This document shows, piece by piece, positions 21,026 through 33,283 of a DNA stretch of 55,371 nt. Made by a program: the position numbers and the translations under genes. The notes under the pieces were generated by a model. The model did no database searches, had not been told where the DNA came from, and worked only from the letters and a program-made list of their open reading frames with translations. The DNA is from Chalara sp. BL73 (taxonomy: Eukaryota; Ascomycota; Leotiomycetes; Helotiales), in NCBI GenBank assembly GCA_918026815.1, contig CAKJVC010000181.1:1-55371 (forward strand). The letters are read 5' to 3'. Position 1 is the first letter of the stretch; every line of letters begins with the position of its first letter.

Positions 21026-24000
21026 TTACCTCTTCAATGTCTTCTGCTTCTCAGCATCCTTCACCAACTTCTGTCCAGCAATAACCAGCCCCTTCCTCTT
21101 TCTCACCGCATCCATATACCTCTTTGCTACATTCTCCTTATCAGCCAGCTCTCCAAGATCCTCCAAATCATCTTCCGTAAATGGCACCCAGAAAGGATCT
21201 TCATCCAAGATCTCATAGCCTTGAAAAATGAGTTGAGGTGCTGCTGCTCCGGAGGTTCTTTTGCGAATCTCTTCAGCGAAACCGAATGATTCAGCGACGG
21301 GAAGAAGAGAGAGAATGGTGTAGAATGGTGTCCCTTCTTTCATGGATTCTGAGAGGACGCGGCCTCGGCGTCGGGTTAATACGTCGTAGACTCGACCTAA
21401 GGCCTCCGCTGTATAGCTATTAGCGCTACATGATAAGGCGTGGGGTGAAGGTACATACTGCTTGATTGGACTTCGCAAGAATACATGGCGAGTAATAAAC
21501 GTGGACTCCAGTCTAGGAAGCCGTCTTTAATGGCCTGTTGGACTGACTTGATGACCTCGCCTGTAAGGCGTCCAAGCCTATCTCTTGCGGACGGCTCCTC
21601 GTCAGCTGAGAGTGTGACTGTAACGTCTTCAATGAGTACAGCAAGTCCCTGAACAGGCTCGTTACATAACGGTCCTTGAGCAGTGGCGATCTGAAATGCG
21701 TAGCCAATCTTGTCTGCAAAATCGCGAGCTTGGAGCGTGTCACTGACTGCTTGCTGCATTTCCTCCGATGCATTTTCTTGAAGACTGTATGCCTGTTAGG
21801 GAAATAAACGAATCGCGGCAGTTGGACTCACAATCGGCCAAATATTCCATCCTGAGTGGCGTCGACTAGCAGATTCGGGCCGGTTCTTCGTGGACCAAAG
21901 GCTGCGATCTGGTCAACTGTATTTATCCAAATATCCTTTTGTCCCTTGACGTTCTCGAATGTTTCTTGAAGTTGTGTTTTGAATTCTTCTAATGATAAAA
22001 CTCCAGACCCAGCAACGACTTCTACATCTTCTTCATTCTGGTCCGAAGCATCATCCGAAGACTTTGTCTTCTGTCCTTTTGCCTCGGCTTGGCGGTCCGA
22101 ATAAAGACGCTTGATAGCACCAGAGTTCTTTCCCAGAAACTCGGTAACTTCGGCCGGCAAGGGCAAAACTCGTAGTTTGACAACGACCTGTTTCGAGGTT
22201 GTGACTGCTATCAATGTTCCTCTGCCAAGCTCTTTGTTCGCTGGAGGTTTCATTTCATCTGCTCGAATTGTTGTCTCACGATATGGTACAATAGGTTCTC
22301 CTGCCTGTATTTCACATCGTGCAAATCGGTCACGAAGATCTGTCAGACAGCGCTCGAGATGCAACTCTCCGGCTGTCAGCAGAACGTGTTCCCCACTTTC
22401 AAATTGCTCATACTCTGCACATGGATCACTCTGCACCAGCAGCCTGAGCCCCTGAATCATTTTTTCGAGATCTGCTGGGTTGACGGGCTCAAGGGCGACT
22501 CGAACAATAGGCTTTGACCCCATACTGACACCAGCAAGATTAACACTGCCTTCAAGCTGACTGCAAAGTGTACCTGACTTCAGGATATGGCCTTCTAGCC
22601 CACCAATTCCGAATATGACACCAGCATGAACAGATTCAAGAGGCTCTAGGCTCCTTCCCATAAGCAAATATAGTGCGGTGATTTTTATCTTTACTGGCTC
22701 TGGCGCGTTATGCGGGTGCGCTGGTGTGAACTTTGGAGGAATGACGTATATTGAGTCCCCAATACTTAATGTTCCCGAAAATATTCGAGCAAACCCAATG
22801 AGATGTTCTGGGTCAGGAGGTACCTCTCCCGTGTTGTTTTCCTCAACGCTCGTCGCTCCGAGAGCATTCGTGACACTATGCACAGATGTGTCTACACCAG
22901 GATCTTCCAAAGTGCGTGCTTTTGCAATCTCCTCTCTCTTGCGACGGCCCATTTCCCTGGCTTCTTCACCCGTCATCGCTCCACCACGCCTCTTATTCTC
23001 TGGGAGCTCACTCTCGGGAACAGATACCATCTTACTGACGTACACGACAACCGGGTCATCTTTCGTGCTCTTGGACTTGATCATGGCATCACGAAGAATA
23101 GAATCCACATGGGTGGCACCAGGAGATGAATCAATCAATGTGGGTAATCGATTTTCTTGAGCAGCTGGCGGAGATGGTAAAGACTCGATGACAGATACCA
23201 ATAAAGCCGTGGAGAGAGGTAACCATTCAGAGAATATGGTGGTCAGGAGGACTCGCGTATCTTTGGATCTGAGGATATAAGGTTGTAATTTGATGTTTAG
23301 GGACTTTGTAATTTTATCTCTTAGAGTAGGATCACTGAAGGAAAGGTCAGAAAAGATTCAGAGAACAATCTTTGATTAAAATTATCAACAAAAGCAAAGG
23401 AGAAGATTCGTCCACGCACCCCAGCCCTTTATCACCACCTGTTGTTGCTTCGTACACATTCCAAATTTGTTCGAGCACCAGTTGTACAAACATAGGTTTC
23501 AAGTTTCGACCTTTAAGATGTTTGGGCCCGAGGACCTTCTTGGTTTTGGGGTCCAGGTAGAAATCTCCCCAGAGAACCTTCTCCATAGCCGTACGTTTAA
23601 TCCCGAGCTTCTTTTCATACAGACTGGCGAATTGCCGAACCGTAAATGCCCAACCATCTATAGCACTACTGAATATGACATTGTTCTTTTCTGGTGCAAA
23701 GTATATGTCCTCATCATCTTTTTCTTCAAACTCATTGCTTCCAGAGGCCATACTATCGGTATCCACAGACACACTGGTTGTTCCATAGGTAGTGTCTCTA
23801 TCCGCTCGCTCTTGTTCTTTGGCTGCAGCCGCCGCGACTCTTTCATCAACTCTTTCCCGCCAGTTCAGATCCTCTTCCATACGCTCACCTTGAAAAAAAC
23901 TTCCTAGTACAGCGTTGACTTGCTCTAATAGTGTTCTCAAATGTATATATGCTTCGTGTGGCGTAAACTTTAGCTCGTTGATCAGTCGATCGAGTTTGTT

Positions 24001-24571
24001 TATAACCAATATAGGTTTCATGTGCTCGACCCATGCCTGCCGAAGCACAGTCACAGTTTGACTGCATACACCTTCAACCGCATCTACTAATACTACTGCG
24101 CCATCGCAGAGTCGCGAAGCCGTGGAGACTTCGCTACTGAAATCGATATGTCCGGGTGAATCTATCAGATTGATAAGATAGTCTTTCTTCTCCAGCTCAG
24201 CGTCTGGAACTGGCCTCCGTAGCATCGAGAAGTATAATGATATGGCAGACGATTCCATGGTGATTCCGCGCAGCTGCTCATCCGGTCTAGAGTCGAGATA
24301 TCTGATCTTTCCTGCAAGTTTTGGTGATATGATGCCATTTGTGGCAATGAGAGCATCTGTAAGGGAAGTTTTACCATGATCCTTTTATCTGGTTATCATA
24401 GTCGTCGATTACTGAGCGGAGAACACTTACAACGTGGGCCAATATGCAAATCTGAGACCTGTGTTAGTGATACCTGTACAAGAAATGATACCCACTACGC
24501 CAACTTACATTTCTGATACCTTCTGGATTCCGCTGCAAAGCAATCAGCTGTTCTGGGTTGACGTAGGGCAT
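21026..24571 (-). CDS. EFL1: Elongation factor-like GTPase 1 (Efl1/Ria1), 1085 aa
   Basis: Cytoplasmic GTPase, related to eEF2, that with Sdo1/SBDS releases Tif6/eIF6 from late 60S subunits. Six exons: 24509-24571, 24431-24451, 23420-24381, 21832-23334, 21459-21784 and 21026-21408, summing to 1086 codons. The first two introns split the G1 loop: ILAHV / DHGKTSLTD. Other G-domain motifs are [20 protein letters not shown] and VINKLD. An acidic insert at about 230-275 ([12 protein letters not shown]) fits the Efl1-specific insertion. The C-terminal domains contain [52 protein letters not shown] and [15 protein letters not shown]. The 21-nt second exon is easily missed by gene callers. It neighbours two other translation genes. 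Confidence 0.96.
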
Positions 24572-25644
24572 TATGAGCGTAGGTCTTCATATTATACTCA
24601 GCTGAGAGCGGGGAGATGATATGGCATTTATTGTTCTCGCATGAGATATAATTCGAGTCAAAATCGTCACAGCCCCTCCATTCGCTTAAAGGCCCAATTG
24701 TGGGTACCTTCCAGCTGTAAGGCCAATCATAGAGAAAGGGGTATTTCGCTGTGTACAATTCGAATGGTATGAGTAATAATGATGCAGGTGGAGAGATGAG
24801 GCTGAGGAGGCTTCTGGGAAGTTCTTTGCTTAGGAGTTCTGAGTGATAGTTTGTTGATTATTACTCAACATCTGATGTCGCTCGACAAAATGGATAGCCT
24901 ACATTAGCTAGCTAGGCTGTGCAACAGAAGCATCATCTTGTAACTGAAAATGCACATCTAGTGACCTTAGTTTGTTTCCCGGGATCGTCAAAGTTTCTAG
25001 CTGACCGAACTGGCTGGAATGAACTACACTCAGCTTATGGATCCGCTCGATGAGGGTAGGTGAACCGCTGCTATCGACATAGCTTTGGTGTGTTAGCCTT
25101 GGAGTGTAGTGCCGTCGTCCTGTAATATCTCGCTTTGTGATTCAAAACATCTCAACTTGACTGACTACTTACTCAACTGCTACTATAGGGAACCCCCAGA
25201 ACCCCACCAATAATCTGATCTCTCCAGCGCATAACATGCAAGAACTTGAAACGTCGAATATCCCCCTCGTCTAAGTTAGCGCTTCTTGAGATCTACTTAC
25301 CGAGGCGGCCCCGCCTGGATTCAGTGGTGAACGGAGCTGCCAGAATTACCCTTACCAGTCTAAGTTTCACCAAACGGCCCATGCCCCGAACGCCAGACGC
25401 CTTATTCAATTAAGTTTTCGAAATCCTTTACAGGACGAGCTTTAATGGCAATCCTGTCGGTCGTCGCTATTTGAATTTATAGTCATCGTGTGGATTGAAT
25501 ATCGAAATGAGCAAATAGCGGTGGCTGACGAGGAAGAATCTGATCCAGACTCCTTTCCAACCTTCGCTCAAACACCAACGAGCTCTCTTTAAAATAAATA
25601 CACCAAGCACTGCTCATTACCGTGATCGATCTACAGGTGTCGCC
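24572..25644. other. Divergent promoter region, EFL1 and PH-domain gene
   Basis: 1.07 kb, no ORF worth reporting and no recognised RNA or repeat. Confidence 0.5.
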
Positions 25645-26938
25645 ATGGCAGATGTACAGCGTCGTGCGCCGTTGCAGGAAGCATCGCAGCCTCGACCAAT
25701 CCCTAAACCAACAAATGCGCTCCATATCCCCCCTCCGTCTACGGTAGCACTACCAGCACCACCGTCATCCGCAACACGGATTCGCAATTCACATCTGAAC
25801 TTGGATACGTTCTCGCCAGTAAATCAGAACGGTAGCTTCGAATTTGACCGTGTTCTGAAGGCTGGATATGTTCAGAAGCGGACGCGAAAGACCAAGGTAA
25901 GGATAATTTGATTTGAGCAGAGCTATCTCCTAACTCTTCACATAGGCGTGGAAACAAATATATCTTGTCCTCCGACCAAACTACCTTTCCATATATAAGG
26001 ATAATAAGGAAGACAAACTGCGACACAAAATCAACCTTGCAGACCTGACAGCCGTGGCATTCCTGAAGGACCCTAAGCAGAAGCGACAGAATGTATTCGG
26101 ACTATTTTCACCATCGCGAAATTACCATCTCGAGGCGAGTTCAGGAAAGGACGCGGACGAATGGGTAGAGCTCATTAGACAGGAGGCGCGCATAGAGGAG
26201 GAGGAGGAAGAGATGATGCTAGCCAGCCCAGGAGGCACGGCAACTGCGAATCACAATGGCTTTGAACGAGCCATGCATCCTACAAAGGAGCAAAGATTAT
26301 TACACGAGGAACGGTTGGGATCTAGCTCTCCCGAACCATTAGATACGGTACCATGGTCCCCGCAGACCAGGGGCTATGGAATTGGTGCTCCTAGGCGAGC
26401 ATCACATACAATTGATTATTCTGGGAATGAAATGGCATCGCACTCCGATATGTCAGATATGGAGGCCTCGAGAAGAGTTATCTCGAAATCAACTGTGCCG
26501 GAAGAGCCTATGGCTGTCCAGCCACCTGATGGACGGCCAATGATGGAGACACGCAACATAAGTCAAATGAGCGGGTTCAATGCTGAGGACCCAGAGCGAG
26601 TTATCTGGCACGGCCATCTCCTTTTACTCAAATCCACAGGCGGGGTAAAGCAATGGAAAGAACTCTGGGTTGTTCTTCGCCTGCGGAACCTCTCCCTCTA
26701 CAAAAATGACTCCGAATACTCTCCCTTCCTCATAATACCACTACCATCTATCATTAACGCGGTAGAGATTGATCCGCTATCCAAGACGAAAAGGCACTGC
26801 TTACAAGTTATTACCGAAGAGAAGAGCTATAAGTTCTGTGCAAAAAATGAAGATACATTGGACAAGTCGCTTGGCGCGCTCAAGAGCTTGCTGGCAAAGC
26901 GGAAGGACTATGAACTGCAAAGCAAGGGAGCCAGATGA
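25645..26938 (+). CDS. Protein with two pleckstrin-homology domains, 414 aa
   Basis: Probable phosphoinositide-binding adaptor at membranes. Exons 25645-25896 and 25946-26938 (415 codons); the 49-bp intron interrupts the first PH domain. A Pro-rich N-terminus (residues 1-65) precedes PH1 at about 70-165 (VLKAGYVQKRTRKTKAWKQI through GKDADEWVELIRQ, with the invariant Trp near the end). A disordered linker with an acidic run of Glu follows, then PH2 at about 303-405 (VIWHGHLLLLKS, KQWKELWVVLR, SYKFCAKNEDTLDKSLGAL). PH2 lacks an obvious C-terminal Trp, so its ligand binding is less certain. Similar two-PH proteins are widespread in filamentous ascomycetes; I do not know a named function. Confidence 0.88.
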
Positions 26939-27353
26939 CCCGTATGCGCTTTCATGGCAGGAACACATGAAAGGATGAGAAAAGCACACGTATATACGAA
27001 GAGCATCGATTTTATGTCTAATGAGTTTATGACACTGTAAATTTAATGTTTCGATGACTTAATACAAATCGTTCCGAAAAGTTGAGGCGTTACCATCCTT
27101 TGAGATTATGGAAGTCTTGAAAGGATTGCGCAGATCTTCCATTACAATCGATCTATCCTGCGTAAGCTAAACTGCCACTTGTACTTGAAAAGCAATGCCT
27201 GGCATACACAGAGCCCCCGATTCATGATACACCTGGATTGCAGCCTAGGACATCATACCCAAAAAGCAAATGGGTATCTTACAAACTCCTCACCAACAAG
27301 CAGTCATAACGCATCGAATCTCACCCCTTCCATCGCTCGTCTGATCACGCCAC
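26939..27353. other. Intergenic between convergent genes
   Basis: 415 bp of 3' flanks, AT-rich. Nothing identified. Confidence 0.5.
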
Positions 27354-29474
27354 TCAAAATTGCGTAATAAGGTCAGGTTCATGCAACTCAACAGCCGCCT
27401 CCGTAATTGTGACCCCATCCTTTACCTCTAACGGCTCATTTCTTAAAACTTGTTCGTTCCCTTCCTCCTCCGTCTCTCTGTCGCCGCCATAGTAGATATC
27501 GATGAGCTCAGCGAGAGATTGCGGCGGAAGGAGTGTTCGGACCGCTAGCTCCAGAGCCTCCATATCACTATCTGTTGCGTCGAGAACGAATGGATGGCTC
27601 GTGAGGCTGAGAGTTGGATCTATGGCAGTGGTGACACGCAGAAGTGGAGAACCATGATGAGCATCGTGGATTGGAGAGACAAGCGTACCAAAGGCAGCCT
27701 TGAGAGGGATTGCAGGGAGGGATGTGCGGTAGAAATCGGCTGGAATGTGGCTGGGGTCGATAGTAGTTGTTGGAGGAGCGCGGGGGAGAATTGGGGAGGG
27801 TGGGAGAAATGAAACGTTTGCACTAGAAGTCCGGGTGGGTGTTGAAGGTGGCGCTGACGGTGGTGTAAGTTCTGGGTACGAGAAAGTGGAAAATAAATCA
27901 GCGTCTACGATATCAATGTTGGAAATTCCATTCTCTTTTGCCCATGCATCAAGGTCGTCGTCAGTAGGTAGACCAACAGCGGAGGGTACGCCATTCTCTC
28001 CGATCCACGCATTTAAGTTGTCGTTTGAAGATTGTTCAACAGCGCAAGAAGGATCCGAAGACAAAGTAACAGAGGTGTGGCCATCCACCAAGAGACCAGC
28101 AGCTATGATGCCAACTTGAGGGACACCGATGAGAGTGTTGCCAACGACGGCGAGATCAGTGGAGTCAGTGTTGGGCAAGGTGAGATCATTCCGCTTAGCC
28201 CACGCGTCAAAATCTTCATCGGTAGGTAGGTCGATGGTCGGTGTATGTCGTCCGGTATATTGGGTTCCCTCCATCCAAGCAATAAACTCTTCCCGCGGGC
28301 TAGGAGTCTTTCGGCGTGGACGTGGAGACTCTCCATCAGTATCATTATCTTTATGAATAACAATTCCCATCCCCTTCAATTTCCGTTGTAGCCCCCGTTG
28401 GAATACTCTTGTAGCTGGAGCTGCAGGAGGGTTGGGACGGAGACCCAGATTCTTGACATGTTTGACAAGGGCTACCGGGCGGTGGTGTTGCAGATTGAAG
28501 CCGAACCCTGTTATGGCCGTAGCTGGTATATCACCATCTACGATCCCGTTCAGCGAGAGGTAGCTGCGCTCCACGATAGAGGGCCGGCAACCGGGGCAAC
28601 ATTTGAATTGGCATTCGGCACCGTTGGGGAGGCTCCAAGAATGCTTTGTAGTTTCTGGCTTGGGATGTGACGAGGTGTATGGGGAGTGATAGCCTGAGTT
28701 AGTGAAGGTTGGATACCCGTTGTTGGCATCCAAGTTCAAATTTGCATCTTGCTGTACAGTTTCAAGCACCTTAAAATCATATCAGCTATTTTCTACGCCA
28801 TGCGTTTCGATTAACGTATGTTGGCATAGGCTGGGAGCGCAAGTTTTCCTGAGTGAACCTTTAAGAATAGACAAATACTTACGACCGCTCTTTGCATGAG
28901 AATCCGTTGAATCTGGTCTGATGTGTAGTTCTTGATGCCATCATCGCCAATCCCATTGAAAAAGGGCAGCTGCCAAGCACGAGCAGCTGGGCGTCGCGGT
29001 CTCATAGACGTTGCTGGGAAGAGATCACAAATAGCGTCCATCTTGAACTGGACCTGCTTTGTTAGAATGTCTCATATGCTTACTCGAGAGATTACTACTA
29101 CTTACTGCAAATCCCCGCTCCATATCATTTTCAATCATGAGCTCGCGATCCTGGGTGCATCGAAAGAGCCACCCCGAAGGTGGTGCCTTACCACAAAGGC
29201 TGCAACGAAACTCCTTAGTGTAGAGTCGCGTTACGGTAAGATGTGTGCATTGGCCACATTGAGGAACGATAGAGCGTAGGCGCTGGCTCGAAGTGATCGC
29301 ATTCAGATGAGAGGCTGGCGATGATCCGAAAATATCGTGCGCCATGGCTGCTATGCTCGATTGCTGTGTCGACGATAGCCTTAAGGAAGAAATATTGATA
29401 AATTTGGGACTGAAATTTTTTAATATACTTCCCTGATGACCTTTATGCTTGTCGCCATTGTTTGAGTGATCCAA
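27354..29474 (-). CDS. Orphan zinc-ribbon protein with repeated Trp motifs, 651 aa
   Basis: I do not recognise a named family. Exons 29106-29474, 28883-29053 and 27354-28769 sum to 652 codons. Residues 73-94 form a Cys-x2-Cys...Cys-x2-Cys ribbon (CGQC, CSLCGKAPP) followed by GWLFRC. A second Cys cluster is at 233-241 (CQFKCCPGC). The middle holds basic Ser/Pro phosphorylation-like sites (PRRKTPSPREE). Then come four related Trp motifs: EEFIAW (W345), DFDAWAKRND (W370), NLNAWIGENG (W435) and DLDAWAKENG (W456), two of them preceded by LPTD. The C-terminus is Pro-rich, then acidic. The design suggests a nuclear scaffold presenting short Trp-based docking motifs, but that is inference. Splice sites are canonical, so the gene model is sound. 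Confidence 0.8.
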
Positions 29475-30763
29475 GGGAAAGAGAATGGAGATGCCAGTCG
29501 ACCCTCTAAAACTTCATATTGCTCCCTCAAACACAGCAAAGATGAAAAGTTTGACTAATCCAGACACAATGAAACTAGTTCATATGCTTCGCAGTACACA
29601 GATAAAGAGTGATAAAGCACTACATTTAATAACTACAATTCATTTCTTCCAAGAGCATATTTCATGAAGAAATTCTGTCCATATTCTCTTCCAGATGAAG
29701 TATGGAAGAGAGCGCAGGAGCCAAAACAAGGCTGAGATGTCCTAGTCTTGAAGGCCTGAGATTATCCAAATTGAAATTATGACGACTGACAGGATGACTA
29801 TCTGACAGTGGTTGAATACGGGGTGTCAATGACAGACATGGAAATGCAGCTAGAGTATGAGAGAGTAAGCAGCTGTAACACATTGCAACTTTCAGAAAAC
29901 TCGATTTACAGTTATTGATCCAACATCAAGTTGGCCTTGCAGAACAGACTTTTGGTCACGCCAGAATGAAACTACATAATTCATCCTACTAGAAGTCTTT
30001 CACAAAACCGCGACAGTCGTCTGTTACTTACTTGAATGTTTGCTTGATTGCTTGCTTGAAAACTTGGATTCTGTTTAATGCCATAGGCCTTGCTTAAAAG
30101 AGCACAGATCAGTAACCTAAAGGGCGGTTTCTGATCGACATGATATCCCTTCGTTTATGCCGATATCTATTGTACCCTTATAGACAAGTGGCACTAGGCT
30201 TTCTTTGAATGGCGGTATCATAAAGGTGGACGGCCATACAGTGTCTCCAAGGATGAAGGGACCGAGTTATTGCACGCTGAACAGAAGTTTGGGTTTAATT
30301 GTTGAATCCACTCGTGTTATGAGTGGATTGGAGACTTCAGCGCCTCATTGACGTGGTCATTATCGTCTATTCGAGGTTGAACCTACCAAAACTTTGACTG
30401 GGATGAGAGTCACTTGGTTGTATTTTGGACCTTGGCAGGCTTGGCTTACTTTGCGCGTTAAGCCATGGCGATGGAAAGCCGTCCCCGAGCCAGCATCTAG
30501 CTCAATCTTTTATCAAGATAAACATCTTGCTCAATATAGCACAACGGTACCGCAATTGGGACTCATCACAAAGTTACAAGTGATATCTCTCAAGTCTGGC
30601 TCTAATACCTGTCTCGTGACCCGCCATTGGCAGGAAGAACTTCGCGAAGCGACAGCCGCGGCTCCGGCTTGTTTACAAACAGTGGCTCGTCCCCCTTGAC
30701 CATCATCCAACACCATCGTTGCCGTTCCACTTTCACCATCAAACTGCAATTTAATTTGCCAAA
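29475..30763. other. Divergent intergenic region with a hairpin
   Basis: 1.29 kb between divergent genes. No coding sequence recognised. It contains a perfect inverted repeat at 30305-30329 (listed separately) and TTGCTTGA-type short repeats near 30042-30060. Confidence 0.5.
30305..30329. repeat. 9-bp perfect inverted repeat, 7-bp loop
   Basis: AATCCACTC at 30305-30313 and its reverse complement GAGTGGATT at 30321-30329. It could form a small cruciform or be a dimeric protein-binding site. It lies about 435 bp upstream of the Mpv17/PMP22-family start codon. Confidence 0.6.
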
Positions 30764-31712
30764 ATGTCGGTCAAATTCGAGGAGACTATCAAGCAAACTG
30801 GTGAAGCTGCCGCGACTGCCGGTATACTGAAGGGAGGCAAACATGATTTGGCAGAGGAGATTGGCACCGCTTTGACTGGAGGAAAGGGAAACATTGGCAA
30901 GCCGGGCTATCTAGCTGTAAGTATGCGCCGTCAAGTTGAAATTCAATGTGCTGATACGATCAAGGCCTATCTAGAACAGCTACGGACAAATCCCCTGAGA
31001 ACCAAGATGTTGACCTCTGGCGCATTATCCGGTGCTCAAGAATTCCTTGCCTCTTGGATCGCAAAGGATCGCAATAAGAATGGGCACTACTTTACATCTC
31101 GTGTGCCCAAGATGGCAGTATATGGAGCTTTCATCAGTGCGCCGATGGGACATATCTTGATTAGCATACTCCAAAAATTGTTTGCTGGTCGCACGAGCTT
31201 GAAGGCGAAGATCCTTCAGATCCTCGTCAGCAATTTAATTGTATGTTCGGGCCTTGCAGGTTCAAGTAAGAAATGCTGACATGATAAAGGTTGCTCCTAT
31301 TCAGAACACTGTATACTTGTGTTCGATGGCTTTCATTGCTGGGGCAAGAACGTTCCATCAAGTCCATGCGACCTGGAAAGCTGGGTTCTTGCCCGTTATG
31401 AAGGTCAGCTGGGTCACATCGCCACTGGCTCTTGCTTTTGCCCAAAAGTTCTTGCCAGAGCACACATGGGTCCCATTTTTCAACATTATTGCTTTCACAA
31501 TCGGTACATATATCAATGCTACAACAAAGAAGAAGCGCCTCGCTGCTCTTCGCAAGAAGCACTACGATGAGACTAGGGGTGGAAGAAATGACTATCCTGG
31601 AGGTAAGTACATCTAAAATCAATGTAGCCATATTACAAATGCTTGGTTGTGTCCCTGTGTGTCAGTTACTCTCGGACTAACTTTTCTTACAGAGCCGAAG
31701 AGAGACTACTAA
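30764..31712 (+). CDS. Mpv17/PMP22-family peroxisomal membrane protein, 253 aa
   Basis: Small four-helix membrane protein of the Mpv17/PMP22 family, members of which sit in peroxisomal or inner mitochondrial membranes. Exons 30764-30916, 30965-31240, 31290-31602 and 31693-31712 give 254 codons. Family landmarks: AYLEQLRTNPLRTKMLTSG, LSGAQEFLASW, YGAFISAPMGH, the APIQNTVYL block and PFFNIIAFTIGTYIN near the C-terminus, with a basic tail KKKRLAALRKKHY. Intron 1 is 48 nt, divisible by three and stop-free, so its retention would add 16 residues. The last exon encodes only six complete residues after a split codon (EPKRDY). A second peroxisome-type gene, PEX11C, lies 2.1 kb downstream. Confidence 0.9.
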
Positions 31713-32200
31713 AACCTTATAGAAACTTGACGTGGGCGGTCATACTCAGTTCTTTCACATTTTGTGGTCTTTATTCGGGCGGCAATCTGGTAAAACAATC
31801 TTCTATTGTAAAGGATTGAGGGAAATTACTGGAAGTAAAGCCTGGATAGCCGCATATACATTGATGGGCTCATGCACCAAATTTTTGCTTGCACGAACTG
31901 TGATCGTGACACAAATTCCCTCAAATTATCCTGGTGAGTTTGTTCCCGCTTGTCAGCTTGGGAATACAATGCGCTTGATGGCTGCTTTCTCGATACATGC
32001 CTGATTCCACCCACGTGATTTCTTTCCTCCCGTTTGTAAGACATCGGGTTGTCTTGTGTAATATTCAGGTCCAGTCTCTCTGCAACACGTTGATCTCGTT
32101 AAGCCGGTGCTCGGGACATTGGTCACTATTCGGTCATCCGCCAGCAGCATCGTAGATTGTGAGCAAATGGCCCAATGCGTCATAATTGGCTCTTTGATAA
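31713..32200. other. Intergenic
   Basis: 488 bp. The ORF at 31732-32004 has no recognisable content and is probably chance. Holds the promoter of the next plus-strand gene. Confidence 0.5.
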
Positions 32201-33283
32201 ATGTTTCCGCCTAAACACTGCTTTCCCTTGATTCGATTTTCCCTTTATTACAGTGCCAGCTTCGCACCTGCGTCGTCCAAACACCAGCTTCGTGCCCCAT
32301 CATCGAAGATGCAGGCCACGAACCCTCTCCATCGGCGGCCATATATCCGCCCGTACAGACCTATGCTGAATGTCCCAGACGACCCAGACGCAATGTTGTA
32401 TGGAAGTCCGTTTCGGATATCACCTTCCCTCAAACGCACATACTCCAAACCTCTTTCACCGATCTCATTAGGACGATCACTTCTGGGCCCTGGTTATACT
32501 CCTTTTCTTTCTCCTTCGTTGGGGAGGGCCATGTATCATAGTCACGACGACATTTTCCTTCAACGACCCTGGATGACAGATTCACTAGATCGAGAACCAG
32601 AAATTTTACAGCAGCAGCGAGACCGAGAGCGCGATATTGAGGACAGAAACGCTCTTGTACCTCGATATCGTGATAGATACGGCTATCTAGACAATGACGA
32701 TAGACTCCGCGACCACGACCTCTATCGATATAGTACATCTAGGAAGGTTGTCTCGTTCGATACTAAGGATGTCACCATTCGAAACAAGGTATACCCAATT
32801 CGACAGGCATTCTTGGACGATAATATCAAATTTGAGAAAGATGCTGTTGCTTATATCAACCTCAAGAAAGAGGATGTTCTCCCGGACCTAGTCATTGGCG
32901 ACCTGATCGATCTGATCAACGAAATTCCTCTTTCTTATCGCAGCTTGCATGATCTCGTCACATTGAACATACTTGCATTCAACGTTAGCGCAAAATCTGC
33001 CGTTAAGTCTTCGCAGCGGTTGCTAGATAAAGAGCTCAACAGGACTCCTCCCTCGATCAGTGAATCGATTCAGATAATTGCATCTATCTTTTTATCTATG
33101 AGGGTCGATGAGCGATTGAAGGAATGGGTCAAAAAATGGCTTAAGGGCGGTGCATATGAGAGAGTCTATCGCACCCCTGAATGTATGATATTGTACACAA
33201 ATCATCCTGAAATCATGGTTGAGATAGAGACACTCATGGGGATCAGAGAGGCGCCAGAAGACGAAGGACATAGGATTTTTTGA
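32201..33283 (+). CDS. Conserved fungal protein of unknown function, up to 360 aa
   Basis: Single exon, no named family recognised. Residues 1-36 may be untranslated: the Met at 37 (32309, MQATNPLHRRPYIRPYRPM) is an equally good start. A Pro/Ser-rich N-terminal third is followed by a charged Arg/Asp stretch at about 135-180 (QQQRDRERDIEDRNALVPRY). From about 190 to 350 there is an ordered, mainly helical domain (TIRNKVYPIRQAFL, LPDLVIGDLIDLINEIPLSY, IQIIASIFLSMRVDERLKEW). The gene lies between two genes for peroxisome-type membrane proteins and is convergent with PEX11C, but adjacency alone is weak evidence for a shared role. Confidence 0.75.
   Translation: MFPPKHCFPLIRFSLYYSASFAPASSKHQLRAPSSKMQATNPLHRRPYIRPYRPMLNVPDDPDAMLYGSPFRISPSLKRTYSKPLSPISLGRSLLGPGYTPFLSPSLGRAMYHSHDDIFLQRPWMTDSLDREPEILQQQRDRERDIEDRNALVPRYRDRYGYLDNDDRLRDHDLYRYSTSRKVVSFDTKDVTIRNKVYPIRQAFLDDNIKFEKDAVAYINLKKEDVLPDLVIGDLIDLINEIPLSYRSLHDLVTLNILAFNVSAKSAVKSSQRLLDKELNRTPPSISESIQIIASIFLSMRVDERLKEWVKKWLKGGAYERVYRTPECMILYTNHPEIMVEIETLMGIREAPEDEGHRIF

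Noticed and set aside
22111..23160. Plus-strand ORFs inside the EFL1 region
   Set aside because: They lie antisense to well-conserved Efl1 exons and have no protein-like motifs of their own.
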